Shown here: positions 1 through 6,110 of the stretch, piece by piece
How positions within the stretch are numbered: the stretch's first letter is position 1
Layout: every line of letters starts with the position of its first letter
NCBI GenBank assembly: GCA_003641405.1
Contig: QNAF01000070.1
Location: forward strand, 1 to 10,400
From: Candidatus Zixiibacteriota bacterium
GTDB taxonomy: Bacteria > Zixibacteria > MSB-5A5 > GN15 > FEB-12
Length of the DNA stretch: 10,400 nt
Direction of reading: 5' to 3'
Position numbers and translations under genes: made by a program
Notes under the pieces: generated by a model
The model's database searches: none
What the model was told of the DNA's origin: nothing
Seen by the model: only the letters and a program-made list of their open reading frames with translations

Positions 1-1341
1 ATCCTTATCCGGGTCTTTGCCTTCGCATTTTGACAGGAGCTTTTTCACCTCCGTGAGCTGCTCGTTGAGTTTGGGCAATGCTTCCCTGGCGTACTCTTCT
101 TTGACAGCGTACTCTGAACCAGCTTCATCGATGACATCAAGCGCTATATCCGGCAAGTTGCGTTCACTCAGATAGCGCTGGGAGTATTTGATTGAGCCTA
201 CGATGGCGGCTTCAGTATAAGTGATCTTGTGGTGGTCAGCGTATTTGGAAACAACTCCACTGACAATTCGCAAAGCGTCATCATACACCGGTTGTTCAAT
301 GCGAACCTTTTCAAACCGGCGGGCCAGGGCTTTGTCTTTTTCGAGGTATTTCGTGTATTCCTCTTCGGTCGTAGCGCCGATCAGCCGAATCTGCCCTCGT
401 GCCAGAGCCGGTTTGAGCAGATTGGCCGCGTCCATGCCCCCGGAACCAGACCCGGCCCCGGTGATGGTGTGTACTTCATCGATAAAGAGGACTATCCTGC
501 CAGCAGTTTTTATCACCTCACTGACCAGCGATTTGAATCTCTCTTCGAATTCTCCTTTGTATTTAGCTCCAGCCACCATGGAACCCATGTCCACTTCCAT
601 GACCTTGACCCCATGCAACGCCTTGGGCACCTTTTCATCAATTACTGCTTGAGCCAACCCTTCAATGATGGCGGACTTGCCCACTCCGGCACCACCAACC
701 AATACCGGCGAGTTCTTGCGCCGCCTCAACAGGACCTGAATGACCTGTTGCAACTCATCTTCACGGCCGATCATCGGATCAAAGTCACCGGCCGCGGCTG
801 AATTGGTCATATCCACACAGTAACGAAGAGTCCCTGCCACATCTTTTGAAGCAACGGCCTCCGTCTTCCCACCGGCGGACGAAGCGGTAGTGATTTCCTG
901 CACCGATTTGGCCTCGGCAATGGCTTTATAGACATCTTCCTTGACCAGCCCAATCTTTTCCCGAACGTATCCGCTCAGTTTTGTCTTGGGGTCCAGAATG
1001 GCAATAAAAACATGTTCGGGTTCAACCAGCGCGTCGTAGAGCTTGCTCTTCTCCTCGATGGCCTGCATCAAAACATCCTGTACGGCAGGACCAATAGCCA
1101 GATTTTCACGAGCGGTTGATTGACTGGACTGATCCTTGAGGTATTGCTCAATAACAGATTCCACGAACTTGGGACTTTTGCCCAACTGGTTGAGGATAGA
1201 CTCGACTTCGGTACCCTCCTGGCGCACAACGGCCAGGAACAGGTGCTCGATATCGATTTCAGGGTGACGGAATTCGGAAGCTATTTCCCGAGCTATCTTT
1301 ATTACGGCTCGCGAATCAGAGGAATAATTGGCTATATCCAT
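1..1341 (-). CDS. Clp/Hsp100 AAA+ ATPase (ClpB/ClpC/ClpV type), N-terminal 447 residues, cut by left edge
   Basis: An ATP-driven unfoldase/disaggregase that threads protein through a hexamer pore. I translated the minus strand from ATG 1341; an in-frame TGA at 1354-1356 excludes an earlier ATG. Residues about 1-145 form a Clp_N domain of two repeats (first repeat: HPEIDIEHLFLAVVRQEG). The first AAA+ module has Walker A GGAGVGKS (216-223), pore-loop AGAKYKGEFEERFK (257-270), Walker B IVLFIDE (283-289), sensor GATT (322-325) and arginine-finger region ARRFEKV (340-346). The sequence ends just inside a coiled or middle segment (EQLTEVKKLLSK), so ClpA, ClpB, ClpC and ClpV cannot be separated; the second AAA+ module must lie to the left. 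Walker A has Gly where most Clp proteins have Glu (GEPGVGKT), which should be tolerated. It has its own promoter behind a secretion-like operon, so a ClpV/TssH-type sheath-recycling role is plausible but inferred. Family is near certain, subtype open. Confidence 0.95.
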   Translation of the reverse strand, partial: MDIANYSSDSRAVIKIAREIASEFRHPEIDIEHLFLAVVRQEGTEVESILNQLGKSPKFVESVIEQYLKDQSSQSTARENLAIGPAVQDVLMQAIEEKSKLYDALVEPEHVFIAILDPKTKLSGYVREKIGLVKEDVYKAIAEAKSVQEITTASSAGGKTEAVASKDVAGTLRYCVDMTNSAAAGDFDPMIGREDELQQVIQVLLRRRKNSPVLVGGAGVGKSAIIEGLAQAVIDEKVPKALHGVKVMEVDMGSMVAGAKYKGEFEERFKSLVSEVIKTAGRIVLFIDEVHTITGAGSGSGGMDAANLLKPALARGQIRLIGATTEEEYTKYLEKDKALARRFEKVRIEQPVYDDALRIVSGVVSKYADHHKITYTEAAIVGSIKYSQRYLSERNLPDIALDVIDEAGSEYAVKEEYAREALPKLNEQLTEVKKLLSKCEGKDPDKD

Positions 1342-1356
1342 AATAAGGTAACATCA

Positions 1357-1362
1357 CTCCTT
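1357..1362 (-). promoter_or_regulatory. Shine-Dalgarno AAGGAG of the Clp ATPase gene, unusually far from the start
   Basis: AAGGAG reads on the minus strand 15 nt before ATG 1341; 5-9 nt is usual. It is the only strong SD in the leader. An out-of-frame ATG (1354-1352) sits 2 nt after it and opens a 12-codon reading frame that overlaps the clp start. Confidence 0.55.
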
Positions 1363-1394
1363 GTGGAAGTATCCTGTTTTTCTTACTCGGAACG

Positions 1395-1407
1395 GCCTAA
1401 ATTAGGC
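1395..1407. promoter_or_regulatory. Perfect palindrome GCCTAA-A-TTAGGC at the predicted clp transcription start (possible operator)
   Basis: Two 6-base arms surround a single central base. The loop is too short for an RNA hairpin, so a dimeric protein binding site fits better. It begins about 7 nt downstream of the predicted -10 box, where a bound repressor would block initiation. The arms are seen directly; the operator role is inferred. Confidence 0.4.
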
Positions 1408-1413
1408 ACGTAA

Positions 1414-1442
1414 ATTCTAACCAGTTCAAATACTTAAGTCAA
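1414..1442 (-). promoter_or_regulatory. Sigma70-type promoter for the Clp ATPase gene
   Basis: On the minus strand, TTGACT (1442-1437) is followed by exactly 17 nt and then TAGAAT (1419-1414). These match the -35 TTGACA and -10 TATAAT consensus at 5 of 6 and 4 of 6 positions with ideal spacing. Transcription would start near 1407, giving a leader of about 66 nt before ATG 1341. It lies in the only sizeable gap of the gene string, so the ATPase could be expressed independently of the operon. Confidence 0.65.
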
Positions 1443-1470
1443 GTTGTATGTATCCCATTTGGGCTGATAA

Positions 1471-1487
1471 CCGTTGATCTGCAACGG
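1471..1487. other. Short stem-loop in the gap between the lipoprotein gene and the clp promoter
   Basis: CCGTTG and CAACGG form a 6-bp stem around a 5-nt loop; with one bulged G the stem extends by AA/TT. It lies 84-100 nt after the lipoprotein stop. No T-run follows on either strand, so it is not a convincing intrinsic terminator. It could protect an RNA 3' end, be a regulatory site or be chance. Confidence 0.3.
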
Positions 1488-1570
1488 GTTCACACAGGGA
1501 AACATCACCACTCTTGACCGGACTAATACCGCGACGCATACGCATTGCTCCTGCCCACTCTTGTCTTTCT

Positions 1571-2275
1571 CTATTCAAACTCTGAGAGGGATACCCATTT
1601 TTCGGTCTCTCTTGCTCGGGCAATCTCCTGATCCCTCTGGTCGTCGGTGAGGTCCAAATACAGATCTTTATTGATCAATTCTGTTTCTTCGTCTTCCAGG
1701 GCAAACAACTGTCGCATCAACAAATAGGCCTGGTCACACAACCTTATTTCAGGCGGCATCTCCTCTACGTCTAACGAAATCATAGGCGGTGGGAGCATTG
1801 TCTTGTCCAAGAGCATATCATCCAGCCACTTGACTATTCGGCCGCGATTCTCAAGGTGGAAGGAGACTATTGCCTGCATATCCCACACCAGTTCCTCGGG
1901 TTTGTTAAAACTCAAATGGTCCAACATTGGCGCAATGGCCAAATCACCTATCTCCACCACTACCGCTCTGGCGTTTTCGGCTTCTTTCCGGTTCCCCTCG
2001 TGAATCATCTTGACAATTTCCGTCGTCTCTCTGAAGCCACGATCTCGGACCAGTTGGCACACCTCAGTCAATTGCTCCGGGTTGTCCGGATCCATATCAC
2101 GGACAGTTATTTCGATTCTTTGATACATCTCTTTGTCACCTCCGCCTGATTTAGATGTGCATGAGCTCAAAACCACACAATAGATCAGAGTTATCACTAG
2201 TGCCAGATAGCGCGTATCCGTTCTGCACGTGGTGTTGGATCGCTTTTTAGGATGTCGGCGTGCCATAGTTATCAT
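1571..2275 (-). CDS. HEAT-like lipoprotein, 234 aa, unknown function
   Basis: A lipoprotein signal is visible: basic N-terminus (ARRHPKKR), hydrophobic core YLALVITLIYCVV and lipobox LSSC with modified Cys39. Thr follows at +2, so there is no Asp retention signal and outer-membrane sorting is likely. The ORF is open back to 2362, but that start would bury the signal peptide behind about 29 extra residues and overlap the upstream gene by 68 nt. ATG 2275 has AGGTG (2289-2285) 9 nt upstream, so I chose it. The mature part is acidic and helical; residues about 100-121 resemble a HEAT repeat, and 'EIRLCDQAYLLMRQL' and a terminal 'RDQEIARARE' also look like alpha-solenoid helices. No catalytic motif is evident. 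It starts 19 nt after the candidate peptidase gene, so a periplasmic immunity or adaptor role is conceivable but only inferred. Confidence 0.85.
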   Translation of the reverse strand: MITMARRHPKKRSNTTCRTDTRYLALVITLIYCVVLSSCTSKSGGGDKEMYQRIEITVRDMDPDNPEQLTEVCQLVRDRGFRETTEIVKMIHEGNRKEAENARAVVVEIGDLAIAPMLDHLSFNKPEELVWDMQAIVSFHLENRGRIVKWLDDMLLDKTMLPPPMISLDVEEMPPEIRLCDQAYLLMRQLFALEDEETELINKDLYLDLTDDQRDQEIARARETEKWVSLSEFE

Positions 2276-2284
2276 TTCGCATAA

Positions 2285-2289
2285 CACCT
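2285..2289 (-). promoter_or_regulatory. Shine-Dalgarno AGGTG deciding the lipoprotein start
   Basis: AGGTG lies 9 nt before ATG 2275 and just after the TAA of the upstream gene. This supports 2275 over the longer 2362 start. Confidence 0.55.
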
Positions 2290-2294
2290 GATTA

Positions 2295-3476
2295 TTAGTA
2301 TATCCGGAACGGCAACCTCTCTCGTCTAAGACGCCTGTTAGCCATCCTCTTGGCGAATTCATGGCTGTCCCACCAATGAGTCGGGCCGTTAGCCCTATTA
2401 TACGATAGCAAAAAGTATAACCAGTATATGCCTTTGGAATTTGTGGGTGCCGTAGTAAAATAGGCTAATCTCTCTGTGGGTGGCCTGGGTCTTTGGTACC
2501 CCTTGTACTCAGGCCGCCGCACGATATCCCAGAAATGCTTCCTTGAGCTGCAGCCAAAATGGCATATCGTGCGGCACCTCATTTCTACCGAGCCAAGATC
2601 GGCCGGCGCCGCCACCGTACCATTCCAGCCACCGATCAATATTATACTGGTTACACCACGTCGAATTAATCCCCAGTAGCGATGCGATGGGGACGCAAAC
2701 CGGGGCTTTACATATTGCCGCAGGTTTTCAGGTAACAAGATAGAAGTGAGTCGACGCCGACCTTCCGGGTGCATACTTTTGGGGTGTCTTCTCCATTCGC
2801 TTCTGCTTGGCTTAGGCGTTTCGACCGCAATTGGCTCAAAGTGATAATGGTGGTGCTCCATGTCAGATAATTCTACTGGAATATATGGGTAACCTAATCT
2901 GAACAGACCGTTATCGACCGTGGTACCGTCCTCCCATAAGTCACCGTGTGCGGTATAACTTCCCGAATACTGATCAAAGCAGGCACCTCGACCGTAACGG
3001 GAATGACCTACATAAATGACAATTATTCCCTCGGTTTCCAAAGCGGTCTTGAATTGGGATTTTCTATCAACGAACTCAATTTCGTAAGTTACCTGTTGTT
3101 GAGGATTGGCGTATCGGGCACTTCTTCGATCATCAGCCAATTGAAAGTTGGTCCTGAGATTCTCCTGTAAGAAGTCAATGTGGGATGATACTGTTCCCCA
3201 CCCCATCAATGTACTTCTGATTTCGGCTCCTGCCTCGGCATCAGTCATACCGCGGGTTGAGAGAGAAAGTTGGTTGTACACCATCATACATCTTTGGTCG
3301 TTGCGGAAAGACTCGGGATTAGTTTCCAACGCACTTATTTGGCTGGTCCGCCAGGATTCCCTCTCCCGGTAATCCGAGTCATGTCCCTGGGCCCCTTCGG
3401 CGTAAACTATTCTGCGAGTTTCATAAGGCACAAAAGTGGTTCGCGCGCCCGAACTGGTCCTTGTATCATCACACAC
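2295..3476 (-). CDS. Uncharacterised 393-aa protein with candidate caspase-like (clan CD) His/Cys motifs
   Basis: I do not recognise a named family. The start is GTG 3476, with AAGGTG (3489-3484) 7 nt upstream inside the last codons of the preceding gene; only 2 nt separate that gene's TAA from this start, so translation is probably coupled. There is no signal peptide or membrane span. Two motifs stand out. A hydrophobic strand leads into a histidine, IIVIYVGHSRYGRGACF, with His158. A later strand ends in a cysteine, RCRTICHFGCSS, with Cys309. Strand-His followed by strand-Cys is the clan CD peptidase order (caspases, legumain, gingipain), but the 151-residue spacing is wider than usual, so the fold is a hypothesis. 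Other landmarks are EHHHYHFE (207-214) and GGWNGT (282-287). The C-terminus is very Arg-rich (ANRRLRRERLPFRIY). A cytoplasmic or delivered effector is possible; a non-enzymatic protein is not excluded. Confidence 0.75.
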   Translation of the reverse strand: MCDDTRTSSGARTTFVPYETRRIVYAEGAQGHDSDYRERESWRTSQISALETNPESFRNDQRCMMVYNQLSLSTRGMTDAEAGAEIRSTLMGWGTVSSHIDFLQENLRTNFQLADDRRSARYANPQQQVTYEIEFVDRKSQFKTALETEGIIVIYVGHSRYGRGACFDQYSGSYTAHGDLWEDGTTVDNGLFRLGYPYIPVELSDMEHHHYHFEPIAVETPKPSRSEWRRHPKSMHPEGRRRLTSILLPENLRQYVKPRFASPSHRYWGLIRRGVTSIILIGGWNGTVAAPADLGSVEMRCRTICHFGCSSRKHFWDIVRRPEYKGYQRPRPPTERLAYFTTAPTNSKGIYWLYFLLSYNRANGPTHWWDSHEFAKRMANRRLRRERLPFRIY

Positions 3477-3478
3477 GT

Positions 3479-4378
3479 TTAAGCACCTTCATCTTGCTGC
3501 ATACCTGGTGAATCAGGAAATTCGACCCGGACTGGTCCCGGTGGCACATCTTCGATTCTAACAAATCCATCCGCATTCAGCTTTCCATCGCGAGTTGTCC
3601 CATCAGCTAATTTCACCTGGTATTTCTCACCTTCACGAGGTTGTCCCCCTCGGTCGAAAAACGCGATCTCCATCCAGTCCTTGAATTCTAACAGTCCCGA
3701 TTCCTGATCCAGTCCAAACTCCGTTCGCTCGAATTTGACAGTGAAGAAGTACTCTGGATGATTGTACTTGCGACCATGCGTCTGAAGTTGCTCCTCAATG
3801 GGAATCTCATCGGTGTCTTCGTGGTATTCGTAGGCCCATTCCAGCTCGATTTTTCCTCCGATTACCTTGGCGGGCAGTTCAACAATGCGATCATGCGCGC
3901 TATCCTGATCGTACTCATAAATGGTGATCTTAGCTTCGGTTTCCGGCGCCACCCCAGCTACATCGGCGGTGAGCGTAAGCACATCACCCCGCCGGGCTTC
4001 TTTGTCACTCCACTTCAATCCCGAAACGGCCACAGCCGGGCGCACCGGAATTCTCCCGGACTCGCCGTTGAGAGAGTTCTTGGACAGCTTTACTTCAAAA
4101 AATACTTCGTCCCCAATTTCGGTGTCGGCGGGAATATCAAACTGTCCGATGAAAGCATTCCCTCGCATCTGGCCTTCAACCTTACCCAGCTTTTTCCCTT
4201 TTTCGCTCTTCCCGGTGATCTTAACCGGTGCACCTTCGCCAACCAGGGCTGTTCTCACTTCAAATTCAACCGATTGTCCAGCATAAGCTAATCCGGAGCG
4301 CCAACTGGCGGCAATCAAGATTGAATCCAGCTTGATCTTGTGTTCTGAATCAGTTCCTTTTGTAAACTTAAGTTCCAT
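3479..4378 (-). CDS. Ig-like/Ig-like/transthyretin-like adaptor protein, 299 aa (type VI spike-extension type)
   Basis: Three beta-rich regions can be read. Residues about 19-114 start with ASWRSGLAYAG and end in an Ig-like segment. Residues about 118-237 start with LKWSDKEARRGDVLTLTADV, the W..KEA..GD.V pattern of the second Ig-like domain, and end with SGLLEFKDWMEI. Residues about 238-289 (GEKYQVKLADGTTRDGKLNA, then GFVRIEDVPPGPVRVEF) resemble the transthyretin/carboxypeptidase-regulatory-like domain that I associate with VgrG C-termini, where such domains hold effectors. The last two regions are clearly paralogous to the protein at 9756-10400. There is no signal peptide, membrane span or catalytic motif. 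ATG 4378 is the first possible start, since an in-frame TGA precedes it; only a weak GTGGGG lies 7 nt upstream. It starts 20 nt after the DcrB-like gene. An effector-loading or spike adaptor role is inferred. Confidence 0.85.
   Translation of the reverse strand: MELKFTKGTDSEHKIKLDSILIAASWRSGLAYAGQSVEFEVRTALVGEGAPVKITGKSEKGKKLGKVEGQMRGNAFIGQFDIPADTEIGDEVFFEVKLSKNSLNGESGRIPVRPAVAVSGLKWSDKEARRGDVLTLTADVAGVAPETEAKITIYEYDQDSAHDRIVELPAKVIGGKIELEWAYEYHEDTDEIPIEEQLQTHGRKYNHPEYFFTVKFERTEFGLDQESGLLEFKDWMEIAFFDRGGQPREGEKYQVKLADGTTRDGKLNADGFVRIEDVPPGPVRVEFPDSPGMQQDEGA
3484..3489 (-). promoter_or_regulatory. Shine-Dalgarno AAGGTG inside the preceding gene, supporting the GTG 3476 start
   Basis: AAGGTG overlaps the final codons of the 299-aa protein gene and lies 7 nt before GTG 3476. 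It supports a rare GTG start and translational coupling. Confidence 0.5.
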
Positions 4379-4398
4379 CGGAGAACCCCACCATCACC

Positions 4399-4830
4399 TT
4401 ATGAATCCAGCGATGTTAAGCTGTCAATAATCGCCATCACTTCCAGACCAATCGTCTTGAGACTTTGTTTGGAGAAATCGATCGCGAACGTGTAACCGAT
4501 TCCCTCATGAATCAGGTAAACGGTTTTCTTGAAAATGATGTTGTCATCAGACGGAATCCATCGACAGACCAGTTCATGAGCTTCCTTCCCGCTGGGGAGG
4601 GTAAGCGCTTCGTCTTTCAGTACTTCCGCCCCGCTGGTCGCTTCGATCTGGATTTCAATACGTTTTCGGGCGAAACTCTCGAGATCCTTCTCGGTTGGTT
4701 TACGATCAAGCATGACTGTCAGCAGGTGCGGCACACCCTTGACTTCCGGTCCCACAAAGTAGTAAACAGTCTGGTCCTGCCAGTCTTTGGGTAGATCAAG
4801 GCCAAATCGCGGAAATGTTTTCATATTCAT
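4399..4830 (-). CDS. DcrB/DUF1795 (EagR-like) family protein, probable type VI effector chaperone
   Basis: A 143-aa protein with the DcrB/PsbP-like pattern: LDLPKDWQDQT near the N-terminus, a strand with LLTVMLDRKPTEKDLESFA, then EAHELVCRWI, IIFKKTVYLIHEGIGYTFAI and a terminal helix ending IIDSL. Length and the early W.D.T signature match EagR proteins, which shield transmembrane segments of PAAR-type type VI effectors until loading. There is no signal peptide, unlike DcrB itself, so a cytoplasmic role fits. No effector with obvious transmembrane segments lies in this window, so its client may lie beyond the edges or it may serve the neighbouring soluble proteins. Two Met codons compete for the start: from GGAG (4837-4834), ATG 4830 is 3 nt away and ATG 4824 is 9 nt away, so the true start may be 4824. 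It follows the beta-propeller gene after 13 nt. Confidence 0.85.
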   Translation of the reverse strand: MNMKTFPRFGLDLPKDWQDQTVYYFVGPEVKGVPHLLTVMLDRKPTEKDLESFARKRIEIQIEATSGAEVLKDEALTLPSGKEAHELVCRWIPSDDNIIFKKTVYLIHEGIGYTFAIDFSKQSLKTIGLEVMAIIDSLTSLDS

Positions 4831-4833
4831 TTA

Positions 4834-4837
4834 CTCC
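4834..4837 (-). promoter_or_regulatory. Shine-Dalgarno GGAG of the DcrB-like gene
   Basis: GGAG sits 3 nt before ATG 4830 and 9 nt before the in-frame ATG 4824. Spacing favours the second Met. Confidence 0.5.
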
Positions 4838-4843
4838 ATTAGC

Positions 4844-6076
4844 CTAATCAAAACAGTACAGATGCCTGTTGCCGGTTACGTAAATCCTGCCGCTTGCGTC
4901 AATGGCCGGGGGAGTCCTGAAAAACTCGTTTTCTCTGGTGATAAGACTCTCAAATACAAGTCGTCCATCCGCATCGTACAGTAGCAGCATCTGACCGTTA
5001 ATCACAAGTGCAAAATTATTCCTGGTAACAGTCACCCATGAGTCGGCCTCTGATTTGAGCAGACCCGACCACATGATCGAACCGTCCTTGACACATCTCA
5101 GTTGCATGCCATCGACCAGATAAATTCTTCCATCTGTTCCACTCGCTGGTGGTTGGGATCGTTGAGGCTTATGGGTGGGAATAGACCACAACTTTTCGCC
5201 GGATATTGAAAAGGCCGAAAGCGCGATTGGAGATTTACTGTTGTCTTCCGCTCGCCCCAAAATCACCAGTTGATCGACTGAATTTAGCGATGCGCTGATC
5301 GGCCGGATCAGCCCGGTGCTGAACGGCTCGCCCGGTTTGCCGTCATCCACTCTGAAAGTCTGAACCTGCTCGCCAGAAATCACAAACAGGATGGCAGCGT
5401 CATTGGCGAGAAGGGCGTGATTGGCTTTGCCTGGGAATTCATGTTTCCACTTGAAGGTAAGTGTTTCGCGCACGAACTGATAAACGAAATGTTTCTTCTC
5501 CTGCTTTTTTGGTACACCCGTGAACTGGATTACAGCGAGAATCTCATCAAGCGATGGCCTGAAAAGCAATGCGTACGCCCGTTCATCCAGTCGGGGGGCC
5601 GGATCGGTCCGGCCAAGTCTATTCTGAGAATAGTCCTGATATATGAGTTGTGTTGACGGATGAACGAAGGCCATCCCTCCGGTACCAAAAACAAGCGGCG
5701 AGGGATTGGCTGTTTTCTCGGAGAATTTGAACTCACCGGCAGAATCGTAAACCAGAAGTTCAGCCGCTCCCTGTACGCCAACCAGTCCTCCCGCGATCAA
5801 TACTGCCCGGGGTGACATAACAAATTGCGAATCCACATCGGCGAACGCCCTTTGCCAGATTGGTTCCCAGCGAGTCCTGACATCGGACGGAACAAGGGAG
5901 TTTCGCTGGTAATTGGCAAATCTGACAGGGTAATCAATCTTTGTGATTTCAAAAATCATCTTCTCATCCTTCACTTCTGTCGTATCGTCTGACACCGCCG
6001 TGCCAACGGATACCAACGTCAGAACCAGTGTGAGCAGAACACTCAGCCTGGTCCGCTTTGTGGCACGACAACTCAT
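4844..6076 (-). CDS. Exported beta-propeller protein (PQQ/YncE-like repeats), 410 aa
   Basis: The N-terminus is a Sec signal peptide: basic RATKRTR, hydrophobic LSVLLTLVLTLVSVGTA, with likely cleavage after Ala27 or Ser29. The mature protein has repeated strands typical of PQQ/quinoprotein-like propellers: ELLVYDSAGEFKFSE, ALSAFSISGEKLWSIP, GRIYLVDGMQLRCVKDGSI, MLLLYDADGRLVFE and GRIYVTGNRHLYCFD. I see no lipobox and no dehydrogenase catalytic motif, so a binding or scaffold role in the periplasm fits better than a redox enzyme; BamB is a structural precedent, not a homology claim. The gene starts 34 nt after the metallopeptidase gene and ends 13 nt before the DcrB-like gene. An immunity or inhibitor function toward the upstream peptidase is possible from position and location, but unsupported by any motif. 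Confidence 0.85.
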   Translation of the reverse strand: MSCRATKRTRLSVLLTLVLTLVSVGTAVSDDTTEVKDEKMIFEITKIDYPVRFANYQRNSLVPSDVRTRWEPIWQRAFADVDSQFVMSPRAVLIAGGLVGVQGAAELLVYDSAGEFKFSEKTANPSPLVFGTGGMAFVHPSTQLIYQDYSQNRLGRTDPAPRLDERAYALLFRPSLDEILAVIQFTGVPKKQEKKHFVYQFVRETLTFKWKHEFPGKANHALLANDAAILFVISGEQVQTFRVDDGKPGEPFSTGLIRPISASLNSVDQLVILGRAEDNSKSPIALSAFSISGEKLWSIPTHKPQRSQPPASGTDGRIYLVDGMQLRCVKDGSIMWSGLLKSEADSWVTVTRNNFALVINGQMLLLYDADGRLVFESLITRENEFFRTPPAIDASGRIYVTGNRHLYCFD

Positions 6077-6110
6077 GTCTCATACTCAATAACTATATCC
6101 TTAATCTCTA

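Noticed and set aside
1451..1487. Intrinsic terminator after the lipoprotein gene
   Set aside because: The stem is short and no T-run follows on the minus strand, so termination there is not supported; kept only as a stem-loop.
1426..1623. 65-codon minus-strand ORF (starts MPEQERPKNGYPS)
   Set aside because: It overlaps the end of the lipoprotein gene in another frame, covers the clp promoter, has no recognisable domain and no supporting SD.
2276..2362. Upstream start (ATG 2362) for the lipoprotein gene
   Set aside because: It would place about 29 residues before the basic signal-peptide N-terminus and overlap the preceding gene; ATG 2275 has an SD and gives a normal lipoprotein signal.
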